A stretch of DNA of 64,000 nucleotides from Nansenia antarctica (taxonomy: Eukaryota > Chordata > Actinopteri > Argentiniformes > Microstomatidae). The stretch lies in contig OZ022349.1 in NCBI GenBank assembly GCA_963989245.1, positions 32,556,393 to 32,620,392 of the forward strand, written 5' to 3'. This document shows positions 10,766-21,060 of the stretch, one piece after another. The notes below the pieces were generated by a model. The model had not been told where the DNA came from. It searched no databases and saw nothing but the letters and a program-made list of their open reading frames with translations. Numbering within the stretch: position 1 is the first letter of the stretch; each line of letters begins with the position of its first letter. The translations under genes were made by a program, and so were the position numbers.

Positions 10766-13700
10766 AGTGCAGGCATTCGGATCTAGGCAGAGGCTAGCAG
10801 AGCCCAGCTTACAAGGACTCAGAACCATACTGAACGTTGCTCAAGGACGAGATGATGAAGTTCATAAGAGACTATCGCCCCACTCAGATGACATACTGTC
10901 CTTCAAGGTCAAGGTTTCATATCACAGGTCATGTCGGGCCAGTTATTCAAGCACACATAACTATACGCCTACAACCAGTGATCAAGAACCACCCCAGGAT
11001 CAGTAAAAGACTTAGACTGTCCAGAGACACTAGATTTGACATCCGTAGCTAGTGTTTCATTTGCAGCCAATGTTTCAATTGCAGCCAGAAAGTCACAAAG
11101 AGAGAAGGCCTGACCCCTATATGTACCGGTACAGGTGAAAGTACAAGGTCAAAGGTCCTCAACGCAGCCTCAGAGAGGTTTGATGAAATAATACATCACC
11201 GTATGCTGACCTATGAAGATCTTTTTGCCTATGATGCAAAGTATCACAGAAGTTGCCTAGGACACTATCTTTCAGAAAGGAACATTCTAGCAGCTAGAAA
11301 CAAACATTTAACAGAAAAGAAGTTAAATGAACATGAAAGAGCTTTCATTGAGCTAACTGAAGAATTAACTAATTCAAAGCATATGACTGTCACAACACTG
11401 AGTGCTGTAACTGAGAGCTATAAAGGAAAACTGAGTACAGCTACAGAACCAACAATGTATAAATCCTGGAAACTCAAAGAAAAGATGAACCAGCATTATG
11501 GGGATAAACTCATCTTCATTGAACGTCCTGGAAAATCTGATCTGATCTGTTCTGGTGTCATGACTGTTGGCCATGCAATGAGAGAAGCTTCTCTCCTCAG
11601 AGAAAACATAACAGAAGACAGGGAGACAATGCCTCCACAGAGAACAGAGACCCTCACTGACACTCAAATCCTCCACCAGGCTGCAGGTATATTGAGGAAA
11701 ACTATGGAAAAGGTTGAGCATGAGCCTCAATTCTACATAAGCAGTGACAAGCTTTCCCTTCTCCAGTGCAGTGAATATGTGCCAAACACTCTGTATGATT
11801 TTGTGAACTGGTGTGTCAATGCAGGTGCATTTAAAAATGTGCAGACCTGTGATGAGGACCCAGCTCTGAAGAATAACACAAGTGTTATAACCTTTTGCCA
11901 TGATCTAATTGCACAGTGCTGCAGCAGGCGTACACCTATCACACTAGGACTTGGGATTATGATCCATCATGAGTTTGGCAGCAAGGCCCTTATCAACAAG
12001 CTACACATGATGGGTCATTGTGTGTCGTATGATGAAGTGCGTCAATTTCTCACATCAGTAGCAGCAGATCAATTACAGAGAAGCAAAGGTGTTTACATTC
12101 CAAATGGACTGACAAGAACCACAGAACATGGGATAATCGATGCAGCCATTGACAACTTTGACCAGAATGAAGAGACGCTGGATGGCAAAAATACAACAGA
12201 TTCCATGGCAATTGTTGTATACAGAAGAGGTGATGTTGCCACAGCACACAACCCCATCCTGAGAATCCCAGAGAGATCTCTCCATGCCCTGGACAGCTGT
12301 GATTTGGATAATGAAGAGGTTCAGAGGTAAATATTATAGACCAACTATCTGCCAGACACATGCAATACTTGATTGAAATGGCTCTGATATACTGTATGTT
12401 AATGCAATATAATCCAATATTAAAATGTAAAATGTGTAATGTGCACTGGAGGCTTCAAGTTTCACATTACACTTGTGTAAGTCAGACTAGCATTTGTCCA
12501 ATATTCAAGTTACACATTATTTGTGAGGTCACACATCATAATCTAAGGAATCTGGAGTGTTGTTGTTTGTAAGGGCATTTTGTTAAAGATTGAATTATAT
12601 GACAAAAGATGCCTAATGACTTGTTCTGATCTGAACCACCAGCAGTTCTACCACAGGTCCTCAAATCAGACAGCACAAAAGCTCAGGCAGCAGAAGGCCA
12701 AGACTTACTTTGGAAGGTGAGCCGTATCATGAAAGAAGAAGACCAGAGAATCCCAGGATGGTCTGCATTCAATGCCTATGTATCCACGTCAGACATCCCA
12801 TTAACAACAGTACAATATATGCCCTTCATAAGAGCTTCACCATCAGACCTATCTACAATCTATACAGCTCTTTTGCAGCTCACACAGCTTGCTCAAGAAC
12901 TGGGACAGAGGCATATACTTGTAACTGCTGACCTTGCCATCTACAGCAAAGCACAGCAAATTCTGTGGAGCAAACCTGAAGCTTTGGATGGCAAGATCAC
13001 CATGAGAATTGGAGGAATGCACGTCACCATGGCCTTTCTGGCAAGCATTGGGAAGGTGTATGCAGACGGGGGCCTCTTTGACATGATAACCGAGTCTGGA
13101 GTCTATGCTGACGCAACAGCTCGGCAGATGCTTCAGGGGAAACAACTGACAAGAGGTGTGAGGAGTATCAAGGTTGTTTCAGAGGCTCTGTTCAGGCTCT
13201 TCTGGATGGCACTGGTCTCCTGGCTGAACAAAAAAGGCCAAAGTCCATTGTCTGCTGAACAAGAACACCTCCTGCGAGATGTGCAGCATGCCTTTCATGG
13301 CGACGACCAGGTCTCTGCCAGACAGTTCTTAAGTGAAGTGGAGACAGACCTTCCTGAACTGAGGAGAAGAATACAACAGTTTTCAGAGAGGGGAGTTCAA
13401 CAATCAGCAACTTTTAAGTACTGGCTGAATTTCCTCAAAGGGGCTGATCTCTTACTCAGAATGCTACGATCAGAGCGTGAAGCTAACTTTGACCTTCATC
13501 TCAACTGCATGTTTGAAGCAATACCATGGTTCCGGGCTGCTGGCAGGATGAAATGCAATGTGTGGTCATGGTATTTGACAGGTATGACGGCCCACAGTCA
13601 ATCAAAGACCTGGAGAGGCAAAGGAGAGGTGCAAGTGATGGAAGGCCTACACATGTTATCACTGGCAACACAAATGTCCCAAACTACAGGAAGTACTTGA

Positions 13701-14347
13701 GGAGTAGTGGAAACAAGACTGCACTGTGCATGTTTGTGAGCAACTACATTGTCACTGCAGCCCCATAGAGACTACACTCAGATGACTCCATCATCTTGGC
13801 AGGTGGATTTGACAAAGGGGAGGAGGTGAAGAGCATCTGCACAGCAGGAGTCAGCAGTTTGACATCACTGTACAGTGATCAGGAGGAGGCAGACACAAGG
13901 ATGGTGCTCCATGCCATACATCTTGCAGAGTCATATTCCCGCATCATTGTGAGGTCTGATGACACAGATGTGGAAGTACTGCTCATATACTATGCAAGCA
14001 AAGAAATGTTTGGTTCATCTCTGGTGTACATGCATACAGGCCATGGAATGAGAGAGAGCTATGTCCCCATCAACACCATATCTGAGAAGATTGGAAAAGA
14101 CATGTCTAACTGTCTACCAGCATGTCATGCACTCACTGGCTGTGACACAACAAGTAGTTTGTACAGAATAGGAAAGACAACAGCATTCAACAAACTCAAG
14201 ACCCATCTCAGCGAGCTCAAAGATCTGGCCCATTTTGGACTCTCTGCCAGCTTGGAAGAGTCTTTGCCAGTCGCAAGAGAATTTGCGCTACTCCTATATG
14301 GAAAAAAGAAAATGGAAAATGGATTGATTGGGTTACTCTTATTCTGA
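10766..14347 (+). pseudogene. Academ-like transposase with XPG/FEN-like nuclease end (damaged)
   Basis: The coding sequence looks split by introns. A likely acceptor (TAGTGCAG) precedes 10766, and a donor at about 12327 (CAGAGGTAAAT) pairs with an acceptor near 12645. Segment 10766-11006 and segment 11053-12326 each carry a KYHRSC/SYHRSC-type Cys/His block; CFICSQCFNC opens the second. Segment 12645-13560 holds the likely DDE core, with LVTADLAIYSKA (candidate Asp), RIGGMHVTM and TRGVRSIKVVSEAL. The last segment to 14347 has three spaced acidic blocks, EEADTR (13886), SDDTDV (13958) and GCDTTSSLYRIGKTTA (14138). These match the order and spacing of the acidic residues and the GCD...GIG helix-turn of FEN/XPG nucleases. 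Lesions are a frame change near 11000, a TAG at about 11050, a frame change near 13560 and a TAG at 13766. The C terminus runs about 20 bp into the right inverted repeat. Confidence 0.7.
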
Positions 14348-15047
14348 CTATTTGGTGATGTAGTTCAGCCACCTGGTATTTCCCTCTCCAAATATCATGA
14401 CCATCAGAGTGAGCATTCTTAACTTATAGGCTATTATGCCACTTATCCCCCATTCGGAATTTGACTGTATCAGAGAAGAGGTAGGCCTATGTCTAAAGAA
14501 ATCTCATTTGCAATAGAACTGTATGAGATATTTCCATACAACTACTGGTTATTGTTCAATAGCACCCTAGACAATTCAGTAATGATATATTTTTCAGGGA
14601 TTTCTGTTTTTCTGATAAATGAGAGAAAAGTGATGGAGTCCTATGTTCCTGTCACCAAAAAGTACAATTTCCGTCTAAACTAAAGCTAGGTTTACAGGAC
14701 TATAATTCAGTATTTATTTAGGTAAATAGTTGTCTGACTATTTGGTGATGTAGGACAACCACCTGGTTCATACCTCAGCAAATCTGAAGAGGAAAGGAGT
14801 GATCATTCTCAAGTTATGGGCTTTTTTGTCACCTTCCCCATATTCGGCCTGGTCTAATTTGGCTCTTTTTCAGGGATTGGGGTAGCTCTAAAGAACAACC
14901 CAAAAAACATATTTTCCCCAAAAATAAAATTTGACAACAATCAATTTCATTAATGGGAGACCCTAAAGATAAGAAAAATCATGGTTGTCATTTGCTCTAC
15001 CTCGGGTAGGGGTATCTCAAAATCTGAGGGCCCTTCCTGCTAGACTA
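14327..15047 (+). repeat. Right terminal inverted repeat of the Academ-like element
   Basis: Inverted partner of 9690-10420. It also holds the last codons of the transposase frame (stop at 14345-14347), so the gene end is embedded in the repeat. Confidence 0.9.
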
Positions 15048-15353
15048 TAGATAGAAATGGGGGCGGGCTTAATGGAGGTAATCTGGGTGGCAGGGAATCG
15101 GAATGACAGTGTGAAGAGAGATGGGAGTTGGTAAGGAGTTCTGTATGATTGTGTAGCTTGTTAAATCTTTTTCTGTTAGTTTGTTCACTGTTTATTTACA
15201 TGTACTGATATCAATGTGTTGTGTTTAGTTTTACAATCTGTTTAATAGATGAAGAAGGAAATCAAACCGAATTGTGTCAGTCTCATCATTTCACCCGTAC
15301 TGCCGGAGCAAGCAGAGGATTCGCCATCAGCTAACTAGAGGGAGAGCTGAACA

Positions 15354-16248
15354 ATTGTAAAACACCCGCTGACGACCGCAGGAGGACGGACCGTCAGTTA
15401 GCTAAGGAAATACAAGCACGGTTGGACGCAACAGAAGCTCCGGGAGTACAAGGATCCATTCACCGGAGATAAGAGCAAGCTAAAGCCTGGTCAGGTTAGT
15501 GACGCAGCCGCCAGCCGGCAATGGAGCCGCGGCGCCCGCAACTGTAGCTAACTAGCCACTTGCTAGCTAGCGTAGAGTAGCCAACTAAGCTAGCGTTAGC
15601 CCTGTTGTTGCAATAGCGCAGCAGACACGCGGTAGAGCTTATAGCACTCAAGGCTACAGCTAACTAGGCCGGAAACGGAGCCGTGGCGCCCGCGACTGTA
15701 GCTAATTAGCCACTTGCTAGCCAGCGTAGCATTAGCAAACTAAGCTAGCGTTAGCCCTGTTGTCGCAATAGCGCACAGGCACGCGGTAGAGCTTATAGCA
15801 TTCAAAGCTACAGCTAGCTAGGCAGGCAAGGAGTGAAACAATCCACGGCTAGCTTCAACTGGTTAACCCAACTGCAAGAATCCACAGCCAGCTAGGCTAA
15901 CCTACAAGACCCACCAAGAAAGGAATTGCGAGCTAATAGCAGCTACCCAGAGAGCTACCCACACCCAGCACTCTTCTCTGTGACTCTATTGACTGTTTGC
16001 ATTAAAATAGGTTTGTGTGTACCTGGGTATTAAGTCGTCGGGGGGAGGAAAATCCTCTCCCACTTTATTATTTTATTTTTAGCAGTATCCCTGGGATGAC
16101 CCCACGGTGAACCTGGTTCCGCTGCCGAAGACTAGTTAAGGAAGTGCAGGGACCAGCGCAAATCAGCTCAGGGAGTCAGAGAGGGCTGAAGACATAAGAT
16201 AGAAAGACGAAACAGGTGCACACAAGTTATTTCTGAGTCACAGACAGA
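15354..16248 (+). other. BEL/Pao leader with a 154-bp direct duplication
   Basis: Between the 5' LTR and the gag-pol ATG lie about 895 bp of untranslated leader. Two diverged copies of a block containing GCTAGCGTTAGCCCTGTTG start near 15524 and 15678. I do not recognise a standard tRNA primer site just inside the LTR (sequence ATTGTAAAACACCCGC). The rest holds nothing I can name. Confidence 0.6.
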
Positions 16249-19200
16249 ATGGAGGCACTAAAGACCGAAAGGGAAAAGTTGGCAGTCACTTTTGAGAGAG
16301 GATATCGCCACATCATCAGGTCAGTGGCATTGATGGGCGAAGATGACATGAAACGCGAGTGGATAGCGCTCCTGTCAAATGCGAAAGACCTAAACTCTGC
16401 AGACGACAATTATGAGGAAGGTTTGAAGGCCAAAGCAAGTCAGGAACCTGAGACAGGCAACAGTCAGCTTCTTCAAGACATCACCAATGCCGCTGAGGAG
16501 AGAGCTCAGAAGGTTGAACAGGTCGGTCACGTCTTAAAGGCCAACATGTGGACAAGGTTCGCGGGAGTCGAACTTTCATCCACAATTAGACGAGCAGAAA
16601 GGAGTCACGAAGGCGCGAAGAGGATCAGTCTAGAGGAGGCAACCCACGACGTTTGTAAAGAACGAAGCACACTCACAGATAACCTCATCATCAAAGCGCG
16701 AAGTCTGCTATCAAGCTGGGGGGAGTGGATCCCTGTAGTTGAGGCGTGCAAAACGAGAAAGTCACTAGAGGAGCTGGAGGACAAAAGGGATGAACTTTGG
16801 GAAACGTTTGTGACTGAATTTGGAAGAGTTGAGAAGGAGAATACTGACAAAATGGCCGACAAGGCCGCCGCAGCAAAGCAAATGGCCACCGACGCTCTCG
16901 CCGAAGATGAGAGGAAAAGGGCCGACGTTCTCGCCGAAGATGAGAGGAAAAGGGCCGACGCTCTCGCCGAAGATGAGAGGAAAAGGGCCGACGTTCTCGC
17001 CGAAGAAGAGGCCAAAGATCGAGCGACGAATAGAGAAAGGGCCGACGCTCTCGCCGAAGATGAGAGGAAAAGGGCCGACGTTCTCGCCGAAGATGAGAGG
17101 AAAAGGGCCGACGTTCTCGCCGAAGAAGAGGCCAAAGATCGAGCGACGAATAGAGAAAGGGCCGACGCTCTCGCCGAAGATGAGAGGAAAAGGGCCGACG
17201 CTCTCGCCGAAGATGAGAGGAAAAGGGCCGACGTTCTCGCCGAAGAAGAGGCCAAAGATCGAGCGACAAATAGAGAAAATAAAGAAGCCATTGCCAAGCT
17301 GGAAAGGAAAGCCGCTGAGGCAAGACTGAAGTCAGCTGATAGCGTGGCCGAGTTTGAGAAGGAGACAGCGAAGGTGAAATTGGGGGCCGAAGAAGAGATC
17401 GCTGAGGCAAGGCAGAAGGCGGCCGTGATTGAGTTGAAGGCAGCAGAAATAGCCGCTCAAGAGCGCGCCAAACTACTGGAGGCTCAGCGGGAAGCATGGG
17501 AACAAGCCCGGGAGGCAGGGCTGGAGAGCGCCACATATGGAGGCAACCGCACTAGAGCCAAGATCAAACTCCCTCCAACAAGGCTGCCCGTGTTCAGCGG
17601 GTGTATGAGAGATTTTCATCGCTGGCGGAAAGATTGGGAAAGCCTGCAGCGGCAGGGAGACCCATCGGGGTCGCCAGAGGTGAAGAAACTCCACCTCCTC
17701 GAGAGCATAGACCGAAAGGTTTTCGAGGAGCTCAAACTCTCGAGCTACCGCTCAGCGGAAGACGTATTCACAGCTTTGGAGAATCGGTTTGGAGACAAGG
17801 CAACCATCGCGCTGCAAATTATTGAGGAATTGGAAAGAATACCAGCGGTAAAAGGAAACCAGCCGAGGAAAGCGATCGACCTTATTCAGGCAGTGGAAAG
17901 AGCCCTCATGGACCTGACAGACTTAGGAGAAGTGGGCGCTATGAAGAACCCACTTGTACTTAGGGCCATCGAGAGCAAACTGCCAGATCGTGTGCAGGAA
18001 GGCTGGTTTGCTTTTGTAACCAAACCCAAAAACCAAGTCGCCCCAGACAAGCGGTTCGATGCTCTTCTTCTGTTTCTGAAAAGGCAGGAAAAAATCCTCG
18101 AGGGGATGGCTCGAATCCAAGGCTCCACGGAGACCTCTGGGGGAACACCGGAGAGGCCAGTCAGATGGGAGAAGAGGGCGTTCACGAGGGCCATGGAGAG
18201 AGACTCACCGGTAGATGAAGAAGAGGAGGAACATCGAGGTGAAACCAGAGTCACGGGCAGGAACTCGGAAAGAAGAGAAGAGTGTGACATCTGTGGAAGC
18301 GATCAGCACGGTGGCAAAATATTCTTCTGCCAAAAGTTCAAGAGTGTCAGTCTGGCAGAGAAACGAGCCATAGTAAGGCAAAGCAAAGCCTGTCAGAAAT
18401 GTTTGGGCATGCACGGCGCCGACGGGGAGTGTAGTAACCGGTACCTGTGCAGAGTGTGCAAGCGGGATGAAGGAAGGGCAAGTCATCACTACCTTCTGTG
18501 TCCCGAATGGAGTGAGGGGAAGAGGACAGGGCCAGGGTTCGCTGACAAGCAACGAGAATTCCTGGATTCTTTGGGACTCAACCCTGAACAGGAGAGGAGG
18601 GCGAAGGCATTCACCAGTAAGGCTTCGATGACGCTGAGCGCGGGCGCAGAAGGCGGAAGTCTCTTCGCAGAGGATGGGCCAGAGGAACATCCAGTACTAA
18701 TGATGATATTGACAGTCAAAACAGAAGATGGATATGACCTGGGAACTCTCATAGACCTCGCCTCCGACACAAATTATATCACCAACCGGGCCGCCAATCG
18801 GCTCCGACTGGAGCGGAAGCAAGTAACACTGACTGTGCATGGAGTCGGTGGAATGAAGGTCAAGGTCAAGACTAATAAGTACCTGCTAAAGGTCAGGGCG
18901 TGGAGCAACAACAGATGGAGTCCCCACGAGATGGTATGTTACGGGCTCGACACAATCGCTCGTGCAGACAAGGTCATCAGTCCAGAGCGACTCTGTAAGT
19001 TTTTCCCTGGGGTCGAGAAGGAAGAGCTGGTCCGACCTAAGGAAATCGAGCTCTTGATCAGCCACCGAGAGGGACGACTCGCTCCACGGTGGAGAAGAGG
19101 GACGGGAGACTTAGTGCTGTGGGACGGGCCTCTGGGGAAGACCGTGGGAGGAACGCACCCAGACCTGTTTGAAAGTTGGGAAAGATCCGCACACAACTCC

Positions 19201-20994
19201 CAGACGCACTTTGCGCGTTCTCTGAGAACGGAGGCAGTAAGATTTGAGGAGATCCCCTGCAAGACGCCCAGCGCAAAAGAAGAGGATGGAGACCAGAAGC
19301 CGCAAGGTCATGAAAAGACCGGGAGAACAGCTGCAAGCAGCAAAGAGGTCCTCGAATGGTGGAGCTGGGATAGCATCAGCGCCGCGTGCGAGCCAAAGTG
19401 TGGAGGGTGTCGCTGCGGAAATTGTCAGCCGGGCGGGAAAGAGATGACTCTCGCAGGGGAAAAGAAGATCAAAACCTACGCAATTACCCGCGTCAACATC
19501 GGGGACAAGCCAGCCGGATGCATCGCCCAGCTGGCCATGAGGAAGACGGCAAGGCTGCCAGAGGTCGCCCACCTAAAAGAAGAGCGGAGAGCACTTGAGG
19601 AGGACACCTATGTAGACGACATTCTAGCGTCTCATGGCGACAGGAGAGAGCTGAGGAGCATCACGGAGGGAATCGAGAGGACGCTCAACGCTGGAGGTTT
19701 CGCTCCGGAACCACGGATCCAGTCGGGTCAAAGTGGGAGGAGCAAAGAGGGCAAGCCTGCAGAAACGAGGGCCAATGTGGAGCCAGAGTCAGAGGTGTTG
19801 GTGCTGCCTGATCAGCTGAGCGAGGAAACATCCAGGGGAGTGGCTGTAAGGCTGGTCGAGTCAAAGGCCAAATTGACGCCGATAACTCAGAAAGGGGATG
19901 TCGTTAAATCCGAACTGTGTGGGGCCGTAATCGCATCCAGGCTTAAGGGCTTCTGGGAGAAGCAAGGTCGACTGGGCGTGGAGAGATGGTTTCATTTCCT
20001 GGACAGCCAGACCGTCATGGGGGCCATTCAAAAGGACCAAACATTCTACGCGAACAGGATCGGAGAGATCCAAAGGGCTGGACCTACTGACGACTGGTGG
20101 TGGATCCCCGGAGATCTAAATGTCTCAGACCTCGTCACACGAGGCTGCCCGCCGGAAAGCATGGGAGAAGGCTCGACCTGGCAGAATGGTCCGGAGTTCC
20201 TGGCGTGGGCAGTGGAGAAGTGGCCCATGAAATCCGCGGCGGAGGTGGCTGCAAGTGCTCGAGACAGCGTGAGCATGCTGCAACGGAAAGCGTTCACTGC
20301 AGCTGTAACACGCGCTCAGGCGAGGAAGGGGCTGGACCCGAAATGCGGCATTGAGGAGGAAGCAAATGCAAAGGGGACATCCACACCGGTTGGGAGTTCC
20401 AGGGACCCCGAGCATGAGAGGGAGAGGCTCTGGGGCGCTGCTCTCATGGACCTGATTGAGCCAGAACGCTTCAGTGAGATAGGCAGGCTCATTCGGGTAG
20501 TTGGGTGGGTCCGGCGAGCTGTTAGGCAGTGGTTGGTTTGCAGGAGGGCTCCAGAAGACGCAAAGTGGGAGGCTACACGCCCGAGGGAGACAAGAAGCGG
20601 AGTTAGCCTCGGCGTCCAGGAGCTGAACGCAGCTTTCCGCGACCTGTGTCTGGCTGCACAGGATGGAACAGAGTTTCCTAAAACGACTTGGGACGGACTG
20701 GTAGTTGAGAGGGTCGAAGGGCCGGGGCTGCTGGTGTGTTCCGGAGGAATCCAGGAGGCGATGGAGGTGGGAATCCCACTTGTCCCCTACACTGCATGGA
20801 TCAGCACTCTGTTGGCAGGGGAGGCCCATGGGGCGAGCCACGAGGGGTTGGCTGGCACCCTATTGAAGATGCGCAAGAAGGCGTGGGTGATTCAGGACGG
20901 GGAAGGAGCGAGGGCCACGATCTCTTCCCAACGCTCGACCGAGACGTTGGGCGGGTGGTCGTGCTGCTTCCCGTGGAGGAGCAGTAGAAAATAA
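16249..20994 (+). CDS. BEL/Pao gag-pol frame with internal in-frame deletions, 1,581 codons
   Basis: The frame is open from ATG 16249 to the stop at 20992-20994. Order: an N-terminal helical region; a perfect 40-residue charged repeat (about residues 214-344); a DUF1759-like capsid region starting PVFSGCMRDFHRW (about 445); Cys/His knuckles (CDICGSDQHGG about 678, then CQKCLGMHG and CRVCKRDEG); an aspartic protease block TLIDLASDTNYIT (about 833); then a reverse transcriptase reduced to its YVDD part (about 1121). RNase H-like blocks follow (KSELCGA about 1220, DLNVSDLVTRG about 1289), and last an integrase zinc region HGASHEGLAGTLLKM (about 1528) that stops before the catalytic core. The RT fingers and first catalytic Asp block, and the whole integrase core, are missing, yet no stop or frameshift occurs. 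Such a copy could move only with help from an intact relative. Confidence 0.85.
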   Translation: MEALKTEREKLAVTFERGYRHIIRSVALMGEDDMKREWIALLSNAKDLNSADDNYEEGLKAKASQEPETGNSQLLQDITNAAEERAQKVEQVGHVLKANMWTRFAGVELSSTIRRAERSHEGAKRISLEEATHDVCKERSTLTDNLIIKARSLLSSWGEWIPVVEACKTRKSLEELEDKRDELWETFVTEFGRVEKENTDKMADKAAAAKQMATDALAEDERKRADVLAEDERKRADALAEDERKRADVLAEEEAKDRATNRERADALAEDERKRADVLAEDERKRADVLAEEEAKDRATNRERADALAEDERKRADALAEDERKRADVLAEEEAKDRATNRENKEAIAKLERKAAEARLKSADSVAEFEKETAKVKLGAEEEIAEARQKAAVIELKAAEIAAQERAKLLEAQREAWEQAREAGLESATYGGNRTRAKIKLPPTRLPVFSGCMRDFHRWRKDWESLQRQGDPSGSPEVKKLHLLESIDRKVFEELKLSSYRSAEDVFTALENRFGDKATIALQIIEELERIPAVKGNQPRKAIDLIQAVERALMDLTDLGEVGAMKNPLVLRAIESKLPDRVQEGWFAFVTKPKNQVAPDKRFDALLLFLKRQEKILEGMARIQGSTETSGGTPERPVRWEKRAFTRAMERDSPVDEEEEEHRGETRVTGRNSERREECDICGSDQHGGKIFFCQKFKSVSLAEKRAIVRQSKACQKCLGMHGADGECSNRYLCRVCKRDEGRASHHYLLCPEWSEGKRTGPGFADKQREFLDSLGLNPEQERRAKAFTSKASMTLSAGAEGGSLFAEDGPEEHPVLMMILTVKTEDGYDLGTLIDLASDTNYITNRAANRLRLERKQVTLTVHGVGGMKVKVKTNKYLLKVRAWSNNRWSPHEMVCYGLDTIARADKVISPERLCKFFPGVEKEELVRPKEIELLISHREGRLAPRWRRGTGDLVLWDGPLGKTVGGTHPDLFESWERSAHNSQTHFARSLRTEAVRFEEIPCKTPSAKEEDGDQKPQGHEKTGRTAASSKEVLEWWSWDSISAACEPKCGGCRCGNCQPGGKEMTLAGEKKIKTYAITRVNIGDKPAGCIAQLAMRKTARLPEVAHLKEERRALEEDTYVDDILASHGDRRELRSITEGIERTLNAGGFAPEPRIQSGQSGRSKEGKPAETRANVEPESEVLVLPDQLSEETSRGVAVRLVESKAKLTPITQKGDVVKSELCGAVIASRLKGFWEKQGRLGVERWFHFLDSQTVMGAIQKDQTFYANRIGEIQRAGPTDDWWWIPGDLNVSDLVTRGCPPESMGEGSTWQNGPEFLAWAVEKWPMKSAAEVAASARDSVSMLQRKAFTAAVTRAQARKGLDPKCGIEEEANAKGTSTPVGSSRDPEHERERLWGAALMDLIEPERFSEIGRLIRVVGWVRRAVRQWLVCRRAPEDAKWEATRPRETRSGVSLGVQELNAAFRDLCLAAQDGTEFPKTTWDGLVVERVEGPGLLVCSGGIQEAMEVGIPLVPYTAWISTLLAGEAHGASHEGLAGTLLKMRKKAWVIQDGEGARATISSQRSTETLGGWSCCFPWRSSRK
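16888..17280 (+). repeat. Three perfect-looking 120-bp repeats coding a coiled-coil-like segment
   Basis: Blocks 16921-17040, 17041-17160 and 17161-17280 are each 120 bp and differ only at a few positions (GTT/CTT codons and the last block end). Each holds two 33-bp units encoding ADALAEDERKR plus a 54-bp unit encoding EEEAKDRATNRER. A further 33-bp unit precedes them. Eleven-residue periodicity with a charged helix suggests a coiled coil. Confidence 0.9.
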
Positions 20995-21060
20995 CTGTAT
21001 TAAAGAGAGGGAAAGTTGTGGTCCATTTAGGCCCAAAGGACCAATGGAACAAGTGGGAGG

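Larger units (their letters stand above)
9690..15047 (+). mobile_element. Academ-like DNA transposon with about 725-bp terminal inverted repeats
   Basis: The borders are exact because the intact 3' LTR of the host BEL element supplies the empty site (GGCTTAGATAG). The element starts TAGTCTAGCAG, ends CTGCTAGACTA, and is flanked by a TAG duplication (9687-9689 and 15048-15050). The inverted repeats run 9690-10420 and 14327-15047 and match closely except in bases about 12-40 from the tips. The 5.36-kb element encodes a split protein with an N-terminal Cys/His region, a DDE-like middle and an XPG/FEN-like nuclease end. From memory of the superfamilies, a 3-4 bp duplication plus an XPG nuclease points to Academ (XPG branch). 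The gene is damaged but the ends look competent. Confidence 0.85.
9589..15353 (+). repeat. 5' LTR of the BEL/Pao element (interrupted)
   Basis: The pieces 9589-9689 (101 bp) and 15051-15353 (303 bp) add up to 404 bp, equal to the 3' LTR. The host break is at TAG, which is duplicated. Confidence 0.9.

Noticed and set aside
16605..17536. Antisense frames of 230 and 281 codons and a plus-strand frame over the BEL gag repeat
   Set aside because: The 33/54/120-bp repeats are multiples of three, so any frame open in one unit is open in all. Only the gag frame shows conserved domains.
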